A DNA stretch of 64,000 bases, taken from positions 139,958,756-140,022,755 of the forward strand of contig NC_134366.1 in the NCBI RefSeq assembly GCF_035582795.1. Direction: 5' to 3'. Below are positions 35,086 through 46,540 of this stretch, piece by piece. Position 1 is the stretch's first letter; the number at the start of each line of letters is the position of its first letter. Position numbers and translations under genes: made by a program. The notes below the pieces were generated by a model. That model did not search any database. It saw only the letters and a list, made by a program, of their open reading frames with translations, and was not told the DNA's origin. The DNA is from Mycteria americana (lineage: Eukaryota > Chordata > Aves > Ciconiiformes > Ciconiidae).

Positions 35086-35193
35086 TAGATCTAGTGGAAG
35101 GTGTCCCTGCCCACAGCAGGGGGGTCGGAACTGGATGATCTTTAAGGTCCTTTCCAATCCAAACCATTCTATGATGATTCTATGATTCTATGA
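35086..35193 (+). mobile_element. CR1 LINE 3' end (5'-truncated)
   Basis: The sequence runs 'agatctagtggaaggtgtcc', 'ctgcccacagcaggggggtc', 'ggaactggatgatctttaag', 'gtcctttccaatccaaacca' and ends with three ATTCTATGA-type units. This is the standard 3' end of avian CR1 elements, severely 5'-truncated (about 108 nt kept), as is usual for CR1. It is relatively young by its similarity to the consensus as I remember it. Confidence 0.95.
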
Positions 35194-36670
35194 ATATAGA
35201 CACAGGAACAACAACAACAACAAAGAATTAGAGTAAATTGAGGGGGAAAAAAGATTTTATCCCCTCAGATTATTTCTTTCTCTCTCTCACCTTGCCCACA
35301 TCGCAGCCTCAGCTGGGGGTGTGCTCTGCTCCTCCCGCGGGGGCTGCAGCACTGTGCAGGCAACAGCTTAAGGTTCCCAGCAAGAGAGGAGAAGGCTGCC
35401 TGACTCTATAGGTGGTCATCTGGGAGAAGAAAGACCTGGGTTTCTTTTTCTACTATTACGATTTCTTGTCTATTTTATATAAAGCTTTATTTTCTAAATA
35501 TATGAACAGTTTTAGGTAATTTTAAGGTATAACAGTAAGGTGTATTTGGAATTAAGCTACCATTAATATGATAGGATCCTAATTGTTTACAGGGTGAGGT
35601 AAGACCCATAGCTCTTGCATCTTACAGTTAATCAGAACATTGGAGGTTTTATTAACACCTATTTTTAAGTAGTTAACTCTTTGACTGGCTATAACGCTTA
35701 AGACCTGTTTAAAGTCAAAAGATCCAGTGAATTTAGTCCCAATCTTTGAGCACTCCACAGAATGTGTCAGGAACTTGGGACATCCATGGGTAACACTGCA
35801 TAGCCAGTGCTACCTCTATGGACATACAGCAACAAGCTCGATGGATATAACCTGAGAGGTCATCGAGAGCCTGAGCAGACTTCAGTGTGACAGGGGAAGC
35901 AATTTTTTTAGCTTTTGTAGCCTGCATATAGGTTTACCAATACACTGACCACCCCAGTTAGCAGCTCACAGCACTGCAAGTGGACTTGAAGCTAAGCACT
36001 TCTTCACTGGTGACATGTTTTCTCCCAAACAAGGTCTGTCAAGTCAGTTTTTCTTTTTAGTTCTTCTAATCTAAGATTTGGGGCTAAAGTACTGCCATTA
36101 TAAACGGGATGAAACTGTGACTTCTCTGTTGTGGAATCCAGCCCTTCAAAGTTTAGGTGGTAATTCCAGGTTGTTTTCTTATCCAGTATTGCTTATTCAC
36201 CTGCTACCGGCCCCACAATGTTTTCATTCAACAGAGAAAAATTTGCTTGATTCCTACCTCTCAACAAACAGAAATTAACTGGCTTGCTTGCAACCATGCA
36301 TGAAGACATTAGACCCAGCTGCTGTATATCTACAGCAGGCCTCAAGTTAAGATTAAAGCAGAGTACAGTGCCAAGTAAATTGACCTAACCAGCAGTTTTC
36401 TCTGGAAAGAATACTGAGCAGGACTGTAATATACCTCCTCTAATTTTCTTGCGTCAGCACTAAGATAACATTAGGTATTTGCTTCACATCATTTACAAGG
36501 GAAAAAAAGCATGCATGGGAAAGCGTAGCAAGGAGCTGAAGTGGTAAGAGAACAGACTGGTGAAATGCAGGTTTGCAGGAAGGAATCTGGGACAGAAGTA
36601 GTGAAGGGCATTAAACCTTTTCCTTTGGCATTCGCTTTCTCCAGGGCTATACCACGCAATAACACTCGCA
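35194..36670. other. Intronic stretch
   Basis: Starts with a (CAA)n microsatellite at 35206-35224 and a TC-rich run near 35275-35290, with a GC-rich short patch at 35300-35400. No gene recognised. Confidence 0.55.
35206..35224 (+). repeat. (CAA)n microsatellite
   Basis: About six uninterrupted ACA/CAA units directly after the CR1 3' end, a common place for simple-repeat growth. Confidence 0.85.
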
Positions 36671-36679
36671 CTTAAAGAG

Positions 36680-37130
36680 AATAGCCTGCACAAAGCGGTT
36701 CGGCACAGGCTCCTGCTTCACTTGCATGACCTGACCCTGGGCGAGAGCTTGCACGGGCCGTGGATTTCACGCTGCTTCCCCGTGCAAGCACAGCACTGGC
36801 AGCAGAAAGCCCCCACGTCCCACCAACATCCTCGCCTGCCGCCCTGAGGCTGGGTTTCCACGCGGTCCCCGCTCCAGCGGCTGGCACGGCACTGCCGGCA
36901 GAGATTACTAATTACAGCAGTGTGGGTCTGTAGGGCAGACACCTGCCGACCCAGACCGAAACTTGCAACTTCCTTCACAGGGGCCTCCTACAGACATCAC
37001 ATTTGAACAGCTGTCAATCACCTGTGCCCCAGGCCAGACTCGTGCAGGTGACCTGCAAGTGAAATATTTTCCCCTACTAATCCCTAGTAGCCATCGAGCG
37101 CTCTCTTTTAACAACGTAAGATGTCACTAC
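36680..37130. promoter_or_regulatory. Small CpG-rich island with homeobox/E-box motifs
   Basis: From 36683 to 36960 I count about 17 CpGs in roughly 280 nt of GC-rich sequence, within an otherwise CpG-poor intron. It is followed by ACAGCTGTCAATCACCTG near 37008-37025, a tight group of E-box, TGTCAATCA (PBX/MEIS type) and CACCTG words, and then by TCACTACGTCA. This could be an intronic enhancer or an alternative promoter. No initiating exon is recognised. Short minus-strand frames here reflect the base composition. Confidence 0.3.
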
Positions 37131-40100
37131 GTCAAAAAAAAATGGTACTAACTTCTGGTTATGAAGCAAAAGTTAAATTTTGTTTCCTAATAATTATTTA
37201 TATCAAAGAAGAAGAAGATCGAATCAGTGACCCGTCCTTTACCTGTAGTGTCCTTTGAGCCCTCTGTTCCTTGGGACAGCAATAGCCATGGGAATCACGG
37301 CACTCTAGGGCCCGGCAGCTCCACAGCCTGGCAAATCTGCTGTCTCGCTTGGCCTGTGGTTAAGCTCTAGTAAACAAAGAGCAGCAAGAAAGCTGAGCAC
37401 TGAACGGCCAAGGGGACCAGGGACCAAAGGACATGCCATCTCCCCGCTTCGGAGGAGTGATAACAGGACAGGCAAAATCTGTCTGCTAAATGTGGTCTGG
37501 AAATGCCATCATCAGTGGGGACTTCTTAACCAATACTGAAGTCACTTGTAAGGCAGAAAACCAAACCAAAACATGAGCTTGGAAGTGAATTAACGTTTAG
37601 ATAGTCATAGCCCAGCTGATATGTCAAACCATGTACTTGCTCCCTCTGCCAATGAAATTATACGGATCTAGATACTTGGGATTACATACGAGAGAGAAAT
37701 CTTAATGAATTCAATATGGCACCTTTATGTTGCTTATTTTATATCACTACTCAAATACATATATTTAAAAAACATAAATGTATTCCTTCTGTGGGGAGAC
37801 AAAAATACGGCTATTGTCCCTCTGTTGAAAAAACAGCTTATGTGGCAATTTTTAGCTAGATTTGGTTTAAAAATGAACTATGCACATAGAGAAAATACAT
37901 CTTTTTCTAAAGAGAGACTTTCAAAGAGCCTTATGAAAATTAGCTATGCATTTGAGCCAAATATTTTACAAAAAGAACTTGGAAGCAAAATACTGGTATT
38001 CTTTCTTGGATTACTCTCAAACGGAGGCTTCTGACTATAATAGTATGCAGCACTTGCATGATATGGACAATTGCCTTGGGACTGAGAAATCAATTCTGCA
38101 AAGCACTAAAAATGTTGAAGATCAGCACTTTGCGGGATACTGCCAATACTCTTTCTGGGACCAGTTAGTTGCTGAGACACCCAAACTGACTTAGTGCTAC
38201 TGATATATTTCAAATGTTAAACATGATCTGCAGATCTGAATGCTACTTTTTAAAATGATGGTTCCTTCAAGCACCTACAGATAAATCCTTTTAAGTCCCT
38301 CCTGCAACAGACCAGCGTTTGTAAGTATACAAAAATTCTTCAAGAAAAGCTGTGGATAAACTTTGTAGGTCAAGGTATAGGTGACATGCAAAACTGTGTT
38401 TTACTGGAGACAGTTAAATCTATTGTTTGGGAATGGATTAATTAATTTTACAGAGAAAATACTTAGGAAAAAATAACCAGGTAGATGTTTGTGGCTTAAG
38501 AAGATTTAATAGTAAATAAAGGATCTACTTCATAAGGCCATTTTACAATGTCTTAGATTGTTTAATTATTCAGAACAACTTAATCACCAGTTTTTCCTAT
38601 TCAGCTGTAATACTTCTGAAACAAGCTAATACTTACAGATTAAAGCAGTGTTCCAGATGAGTAACTAGAGTCCAAAAACTTTATGGTGAAGATTTAGAAA
38701 AGGATTAGCAACAGTAGCTGTGTCAGTGCTGGTTGACTTTCAAATACCTGTCCATGGCTTGATTTTTCAGAAAATATTTGCTCAGTTCTGAAAAATCTGT
38801 TTCTCTGATGACTTTTTTTTAAACCGAAGCATCTACAATCACAGGTCACTTGAAAATCTATTCTCTCTTCCTACTAACGCTTTTTGATAGCTACACTTTT
38901 TACACTTCTAACTACCAGTAGTGAAACAGAGAAGAGAGAGTTTCTAAAACTGATTCTTGTCAGCAACTAAATCATTGGTATGCCACTTAAATAGCTTCAC
39001 TCTTGGCTCGCTAAATTTTCATGCTCTGATAAGATTTTGGCATGATCCTTTAATTATTCTTGCAAAGAACACAAATAATTAAATCATGAAGGACTCCGTT
39101 TTCTTGGTATTGTTCCCAATCAAAGGCAATATGACTATATGCAAAACATCACTACTGCTATTACAATGTAAATAAGGCAGTAAAACTGTAATAAAGAGAT
39201 AAAAAGTAAATCACTAGAGTGTATGAACTCTGCAAAAACTAAGTGGTCAGCTTCGTCATCCCCTGAAAATAGAGAATAATAAAAACTGCTTTAAAATGCC
39301 TATATAAAGGCTGAAGAAGTAAGCGGCTTTTCCTTACAGAGTTTCTCAAACTCTCTTCTACAGCACAATTGGCTTTGTGTGTGTTTGGGGAAAAGGGGTC
39401 CAAAAGCTTTGTGAATTATTCAAGAAATCTAGAAGTATTACAGAGGACGTGTCCCAGAACACTTTGTCCCTGGCTCAGAGCCTCTGCTCAGCAGCACAGA
39501 CTAAAGGAAAGCATATTCTGAAGCTCTATAGTTGGTGCCTACTGGTGATTATTTTCTTTGCACAGATCTCCAGCACCCGCTTGCTTTCTTCCCCTGAGTG
39601 CCAGTGTAGGTGCAGAGGAGCAGTCTTCCCCGCACTCCTCCTCTTTCACCATGCTCTCTCTTTCCATTCTGATCTCTCTGGACACATGGATTAGGCAGAA
39701 AAGGCAAACACTCCAGGCCACAAAATGCTTTGTTGCTGCCCGTAAGTGGGATGCACACATGGAAAATTCTGGGTTATGACTGGAAGCCACCACTTCCCTG
39801 TCGCTCTGATACCATTGTATAAATTCTGAACAGGGACTATGGTACAGAAACAGATATAAATACTTAGTGTGTCCTCGGAGCCAGCTCTGGGCAGCTCCTT
39901 TTTCAGCTACAAATTTATCCGAATTATGTGTCTGAGATAACTAACTCTATCTGCTGCCATGCCATCTATCTGCTGCCCAGACAGCCACAGCCTGTGGAAA
40001 GGAACCGAGAACTGGGGCTAGCAACCTAATACACAAGTATAGCCTATTTCATAGAGCTTCAAGCGCTTGATTAGACATGGTCCATAAAACTGTAAAACTG

Positions 40101-40352
40101 AAGACTGAAAAACATAGAGGATTTGGCTATGAGATTGCCTACACAACCTGGGTATGGTCCCTTATGTATGTGCAGCATGGCACAATCTTTAAATACATGC
40201 TCATTCCATTCCTGTCCGATGCCACTCACAAGATGGGCATATTCAAAAGAGTAGCTCTTTTCTGATCTTGTCCCATCACAAACCCAAAGTTTCATGATAA
40301 GGAAAGTGGCAAATTGACAGGATGCTCTGGTATAAGGAAAAGCAGCAGAGCC
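37131..40352. other. Intronic stretch
   Basis: No gene or clear repeat recognised. The plus frame at 37705-38034 (109 codons) and those at 39377-39779 have no recognised domain and overlap other frames of equal length. Confidence 0.55.
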
Positions 40353-40530
40353 CACTAAGTAGAGCATTGTACCAGGGTTTATACTTCCAGGTTTGTCACC
40401 AGGTTTGCTGACTTTTAGCAAGATGCTGAGCATCCTAGTGCCCCATTTCTCTATCTGTAACATAAGCAGAATGATACCAGCTGTCTTGGTAAAGTATTTG
40501 AGATACACCAGTGAAAAGTGCTATGCAATA
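40353..40530 (+). repeat. Amniote MIR-family SINE, nearly full length
   Basis: The order is intact: 'agtagagcattgtaccaggg' (5' tRNA-like part), 'tttagcaagatgctgagcat' (core), 'gtgccccatttctctatctg', 'cataagcagaatgatacca', then 'gtatttgagatacaccagtg' and 'aaaagtgctatgcaataagc'. This 3' end ('tttgagatctactgatgaaaagcgctata') is typical of the MIR type found across reptiles and birds. It is diverged but colinear. The longest minus frame of the window (40071-40508, 145 codons) reads through it and is not a gene. Confidence 0.8.
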
Positions 40531-41194
40531 AGCAGGTCTCTCTTTGGAGAGACAGGAGTTACACACCTCATACAACCCTCCCTTGTCAGTGGAAAGATTG
40601 AAAAAACTCCACACCTTTCAGTTTAAACAAATCTAAACATTCCTAGTCCTTGGATCACACCTGGAACTATTTATTACCAAGATCTGATCCTGTGATGGGA
40701 TTAGTTCAGCCTCAGTGTTACAGTAACTCCACTGTGGTTTCACTCTTGTAACAGGGAATAAAAATACATACTTCTGGAGTTATGTTTCATATTAGATGGT
40801 GAGCATATTTGTATGAGCCCTCATTTTCCCATTCAGCTTCAGAGGATCCCATTACAGAGTTTTGTATGGTTATTTTCTACTTCTGCATTGGGTCAAGCTT
40901 TCCCCAGGGTACACTTCTAATTCATGGTCTTCTACATTATTATTACCCTTTTGACCTAAATGATTAGCCAAAGTTTGAGGCCCTGCGGGCTGTTTCTATT
41001 AGGAGGAGAAAATTATGAAGTCAAGCATCATTTAGGCATATCTAGTTAAAAAAACACCTCCAAAGTCACCCACCCCCAACTTCACTCTTGTTTCCTTGAA
41101 TGCAGGAGATATACAACAACAAAAAAACTCTGCCATTCCTTCTTGAAGCCTTTTCAGCCAGCACTCAGGCCTTTGTGGGACTGTCATAGTGCTT

Positions 41195-41300
41195 ATCTAA
41201 TTCTTTTTTTCACTTTCTTTTCCTCTTTTGAGTCTTTCGCTACGCTTTTCTCCTGCTTTATCTGGCTTGCTTTCTTTTCCTTTTGTCCTTCTCTTTCAGA
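41195..41300 (+). repeat. T/C-rich tract
   Basis: About 100 nt almost entirely of T and C on the plus strand, ending CTTCTCTTTCAG. It looks like a plus-strand splice acceptor tract but no coding sequence follows it. It is purine-rich in the STAU2 pre-mRNA. Confidence 0.6.
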
Positions 41301-41897
41301 TATACCCGATTTCCATAGAGATTAATTTAATATCCAGTCATACCCTTCTTCCACCCAGTTCAAATGCCTGAGTGTCCACACGTACGCTTTTGTTTCGGGA
41401 GGTGAAATGTGCCTGAGATTAGGGTGGAGGTTGCTCTTGTCTGAACTGCTGCTAGCATGAGCTTACCTGTTCCTTAAAGGAAGGATGTAATATTCACCAG
41501 GTTCCATAGTCTTTCACGCAAAGATGCATGCCAAAAGTTAGCATTTTTGGAATGCTGTGGAGACCCTTCTCGTTTGCCTATGTACCCCACTCAGCTGGCT
41601 CTGGAGTCTGCAGCCAAACCAAAACTTCTGCTGGTTGTGCCAGCAGTGTGAGTGAAGGAAGCAGTCCTGTCCTCCCCCAGCCTCGTCTCCTTCACTGCTT
41701 GTAGGATAAACAGCTGCAATAGCTCAAGAGAAAGCGTGGTAGAGGGTCAGGAATGAGAAGCCAAGAGTGGGGGGAAGGCAGGACGGCGCTTTTGGCATTG
41801 GTGTCAGCACACCTGGCTTGAAGTATTCATCAAACTAGCCTCATCCATTGAAATCTCCCTGAGCCTTGTGCAAGCAGAAATGCTTGTAGACACCAGT

Positions 41898-41980
41898 AGC
41901 TGCCAGTTCTAATCTGGCAGCTTGGATAGTTTCTATCCAAATTCTATATTCTGTATCCAAATTCTATCCAAATTCTATAT
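41898..41980. repeat. 9-bp hairpin followed by TATCCAAATTC tandem repeat
   Basis: AGCTGCCAG (41898-41906) and CTGGCAGCT (41914-41922) form a perfect stem with a 7-nt loop. Immediately after it, the word TATCCAAATTCT occurs three times between 41934 and 41977, with spacings that suggest slippage and partial duplication. Confidence 0.75.
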
Positions 41981-43242
41981 GGAAAAGCGGTGAATTTTTA
42001 AATTATGACATTATGAGCATAAAGGGTCTCAATGCTTTCTACCCAACATATTTAAATATCTATGCAAATGAATTAGAGAACATAACAGGAAAAATGCTCA
42101 TGATGAACCCTACCTTGATCCTGCACTGACACAAGGGGGTTTTGGCATTTCATAGCCTTAGTAGCTGGGACCCTTAAAAAATTTAAGAATGTAGGAATCT
42201 CCAAAAGATGGCTAATGAAGAGGAGTACAATTCAAAGAGTGACTTGCCCAATGCTAATGGTGGCATTTGTGGCAAAGCACCTTTGTGCCCACATCCCCAT
42301 GTCCTAGCCCGTCTGATCACAGTGCTTTCCTCACAACGGGAGTCCAACTATTATCTTCAAAGGGGAAAACCCTGTGTGAGTAAGCTGTAAAAATAGCTAG
42401 AGAGAAGCACATCAGAGAATGCCCTGCTATTATTTCCTCTTGCAGATGCACACTTTCAAATAAATCTCCGGCATCAGTTCTTGAGGCAATACACGCAGCA
42501 TTCTCTAAACTACTTAAGCAGTTGTGCTATACCTATAACCCCAATCTGTAACACAAATATTAAAGCGGAAAAAGCGTGCATAAAATCTATATTACCACAT
42601 TAATCTCAAAAGGACATTTGGCTAATACAAAATTCAGCATCATCTTCATTGATGGTTCAGGGAAATAAAGTTGTAATAAATTGCTGCAAGGCAAAGTACT
42701 AATGATTGAATGAGGCTATGCAATTAAGATGTAACTTTTTAAATCACCTTTGAGGTTAAACGTAGAAGAATTATGAGTAAAAGGGCAATTAAATGCCAGA
42801 CTTTTCAATCTAAGGTCTCCTCATCAAAGATTCAGTTACCTAAATTGTTTTTCACTATTTCAGAGGAAGAGCTGGGTGTAACAATATTTCATCCCCCACA
42901 AGAGGAAGTAAAGAATACTCTTTCAAACAAAAGCATTACCAGGCTATGAAAATCTTTACAAAGAAAAATAAACTAATCAAGATTGATCTACTAGGGCTCT
43001 CAAGTTCCCAAATTCCTAAATGTTAACATTAGGTTATAAAAGGGAAAAGAAGTGTAAAACGTAGCCATTATAACCTTTATATCACAACCTCGAGTAATAT
43101 ATGAAACGTGAGTTGCATGAGCTGTGTACTGGATATTTCTATAATCTGTAACTTTTTATATAAATTTACATGCTGTGTTTAAAAATACTTTCCTTCTGAA
43201 ATATTTTAAGATTTATTTTTGAGGAGAAACATGGATCCACTT

Positions 43243-43342
43243 ATGCTCTGATCCTGCAGACCCTTACATATCTGACTGACTTTAGTGTATATAACGTCTC
43301 TATTGAGTAAAGCTATTCAAATTTAAGTGTTTTCAAGACTGT
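43243..43342 (+). repeat. Ancient amniote repeat of the GATCCTGCAGAC type
   Basis: 'gctctgatcctgcagaccct' at the left end and 'aagtgttttcaagactg' at the right end resemble the ends of a widespread old repeat I know from turtle and bird genomes ('ctgatcctgcagactctta' to 'aagtgtttgcaggactg'). 'ttgagtaaagctattc' lies between. I cannot name the family with confidence. Confidence 0.45.
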
Positions 43343-43667
43343 GAAGTCAATTTAAGTTTTCTTCAAGGGACACATAAAAATCTAATACTTATTGACTGAA
43401 AAATTAAACTAGCTGCATGCTATAGTTGTGCATGAAAATTTTAAAAATATGCTTTCCATAGTATTTAAAGTAGTAACCTTTTTTCTACATTTCATTTCTC
43501 TTTCCAAGTGACAATGTGCTAGTACATTGGTAGAAATCAATATCAGAATTTTGTATTGTCATATTGTATTCCATCCAAAGTTTCCAAAGCATGTTAAGAT
43601 GCAGCAATTTAATAACCTCTCTTGTTTTGTGAGGTTTTGTGCCTCTATTTCTAGCAGAAAAAAATGG

Positions 43668-43700
43668 GGAAAAAGGAATATAAGGAAAAAGGAATATAAG
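43668..43700 (+). repeat. Two-copy tandem repeat (GGAAAAAGGAATATAA)
   Basis: The 16-nt word occurs twice back to back with a minor shift, in a purine-rich run. Confidence 0.75.
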
Positions 43701-43831
43701 AAAACAGGTTTCCCACCCAAGATCAGTAATATTTCGATTACTGAGCTGTAAGATTTAGACTACTGTATCTGCATCATATAAACAAATAAAGAGCACATGC
43801 AATTTTCCCTTGGGCAGAATGAAGAAGGGAG

Positions 43832-43855
43832 AAAAGAAAGAAAGAAAGAAAGAAG
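43832..43855 (+). repeat. (AAAG)n microsatellite
   Basis: About six AAAG units within GAAAAGAAAGAAAGAAAGAA. It is probably length-variable. Confidence 0.9.
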
Positions 43856-46040
43856 CACATTTGACAGATGCTAGTCACATCACTTAGTGCATGTCTGGAA
43901 AGACCTTAGAAGGCATATCTATTCCAAAATAACTAAATAAATTCAAAATTCACACCAGTTTGTTGCAAGAGCTCACAGTTTTTATTTAAACTCGGAATGT
44001 GCTATTTTGCTCTGACTTAAAATAGCCATGCACAACCCTCCTTTAAAAAAATACCACACCGAAAAATGTTCCCTTAAGATACACAAGACAAAACTGATTC
44101 TCTTACTGACTGAAGTTAAACCAAAGTACTTCCAGAGTGGATAAAAGAAGAGTTTAGGAAGATGAGAGGAAACGAAGTATATTAAAATGTGGTGCTTTTT
44201 ACCTTGTGCACAATGTACATCTTTATCTTCTCTTCATTTACACCATTAACCCCGTAGCAACTGTTGCAACGGTACTGTATGAGTTTAATTGTACCTCAGT
44301 TTAAAACAAGTAATGTTGTTACTTACTGCTGCCATTTGCATCAGAATAAAAATGCAGTTCTCTGATTTTCAAAAAACTTACAAGCCTCCTCACAGAGCTG
44401 TTTACAATGGCCTTTCCAGCTTAACATTTCTGAGATACGTAGGCAGCTTTCCTGACACATGGAAAAGAGTGCAAATTACTTGAGTTTTCAGCATCATAAA
44501 ACACAGTCACTGATATAAAAGCTGAAAATGTGCATACCAGCTTTTTATTGTGCGTTTACAGCCCAATTGAAGTTTATGAATAAAGTTTCATTAAAAGTTG
44601 AATTATTACATATTGGGTACGCTGGCATTATATTAGCACTAAACTAAAAAACAGAGTCAACAGCATTTCTACTTGCTGTATGCAATCAAGCTTCTCTACG
44701 TACATCTGTAATTTTTAAAAATTCCTCCTGCTTCTACAACAACCTTCTGCTAATTTTCTTCAATTTTCTGCTCCACTAACTTAAAAGTCATTTCCTTAAG
44801 AAAACAGATGACAGACAACCTGAGTGACTGATTATATTGTGCCATCGCTTTGTTTTTTCTCTGAGGCCTTGGTTTAAGAGGATGGATGTTAGTGTAAATG
44901 ACAGAAAGGGGAGCTTCGCATAGGATTTCACTTCTGTTCAAAGACAAGCTAATGCAACCTCGCCGAGGTGCAATCAACTTGACAAATGGATGCTGTGCAG
45001 CCCTGTGCCTCCCACTGAAACCCGAGAGTCTGATTTACACAATATTCCCCCTGTAAACGGAGGGAAGCCCAAATTCCAATCAGACTTAACGCTGCTCGGC
45101 TGTATAATGGGTTGATCTGATAATTCCTCCCATATAATGAAATCTGATAATAGTGGGAAAAAATACATCAGAGAGAATGGAATACATTAATGAACTTGTA
45201 AAAATACACTTAAGTCTTAACAGATTTAATAAACAGAGGAGGGATGGCTCAAACCGGGAGTCTTCATATGTGGTCAGCAGTTCTCAGGTTTAACAATGAA
45301 GCTGACTAAAATACAGAGTTTCTATTTACAATTGACTACATTCACCACACCTTTTTTCAGATGGCCAGGAAAAGAAAAAAAAGCATTTAAATATCAAAGT
45401 AAGCTTTGTAATATGTTTACATGTCTTGCCTTGTTCTGTTTCCCCTTCAAACCAAACTAATTCTATGATACAAGCTGTTTTCTCAGGGAAATGTGAGTCA
45501 GATAGAAATGTTTTCCTACCCAAGAAACAGTGTTTCATTTACTAACTGGAAAAAATAGGAAACATTTGCTTTTAGACTTTTCAGATTTTTTTGAATAGAA
45601 AAACAAAGACAATTCCATTTCAAAACGCTTTTCACACAAGTTTGACAGCTGGCACAAAAATTAACTGAATGTTTACACTGGAAAAATGTCACAGAAATGT
45701 CTATTAAAATCGGTATTTTTTGTGTATCATAATAAACTACTCCGATTGTCATTGTTCTCTACAAATAAACATTTTGCCTTAGCAGCTACAATTGTGACCA
45801 GAAGCTGTTCTCACACATATACGAGTTGAGTAGTGCAGGATTTTTAGGGTTTTATTTACTTTGCTGTTGTCACAAATAAAGGCAAAAAAGAAAAAAACTT
45901 ATGCAAACATTTCATGCTGAAGTGAATGGATTTCAACAGCTGCTGATTTGGTGACATCGAGAACCCCAGTGGAGATGTCCTGCTGAATTAACGTCTTGGA
46001 AATGTTAAAAAGAAACTTCAAACAGCCCTTGTTTAGCAGG
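43856..46040. other. Intronic stretch with candidate conserved element
   Basis: No gene. The segment 44790-45190 is complex, non-repetitive sequence with several TAAT/ATTA words (GATTATATTG, ATTAATGAAC, TGATAATTCC) and CCGAGGTGCAATCAACTTGA, and resembles a conserved non-coding element. The rest is AT-rich and unassigned. Confidence 0.4.
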
Positions 46041-46540
46041 CGGTCGAGGCTCGCTCTCGGTGGGGATCATGTGAAGACTAGCAGAGCAGTCACTCAGTCA
46101 TGAATCAGACTTGTCAATAGTTGCCTATTTTCTCAACAGGTGTCTCAATCGCACGCCATAATCCTTCCCCCCATAGGCTTCTGTTTAACAGAAATCGCTA
46201 TCGCACAGGACACCGGTTTTGCTTATATGAGACATATCTCGATTTCTTAATAACCAGCTCCCTCCTACAGTCTCTACTGAACTTTATACTTGATATAAAC
46301 ATGTCTCTCTCGCCTATGTCAGCTAGCAGGGAAAGTGTGAGAACTGTAACACGCGAGCAAGGAAGCATTTAATCCTTTGTTATTGCTGCGGATAGGCACG
46401 GCAAACACCGAACGATCATCCGCTGTTTTGTCAGATAATTATGAAATGCTATTGTATTGAGGTTCCCTTTGTGAATCACTATGCAGTAACCGCTTGGTAC
46501 GCAGACAGAAGGAGGCATCACTGACATAAAAGATCTTACG
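46041..46540. promoter_or_regulatory. CpG-retaining candidate conserved element
   Basis: I count about 21 CpGs in 500 nt, starting with CGGTCGAGGCTCGCTCTCGG and ending near CTTACGG, although the segment is not GC-rich overall. It is non-repetitive and contains many TAAT/ATTA words (CCATAATCC, AGATAATTATGA). Retained CpGs in a moderate-GC intron suggest germline hypomethylation or purifying selection, as in developmental enhancers. No exon of STAU2 is seen in it. The frames at 46121-46372 and 46369-46569 are not recognised as protein. Confidence 0.35.

Larger units (their letters stand above)
40531..43242. other. Intronic stretch
   Basis: An old repeat trace may lie at 40680-40755 ('gatctgatcctgtgatgg', 'gttacagtaactccactg'). 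A T/C-rich block lies at 41195-41300. A hairpin followed by a tandem repeat lies at 41898-41980. No gene is recognised. Confidence 0.55.

Noticed and set aside
40071..40508. Longest minus-strand frame (145 codons)
   Set aside because: It runs antisense through the MIR SINE at 40353-40530. No domain, splice site or codon bias supports a gene.
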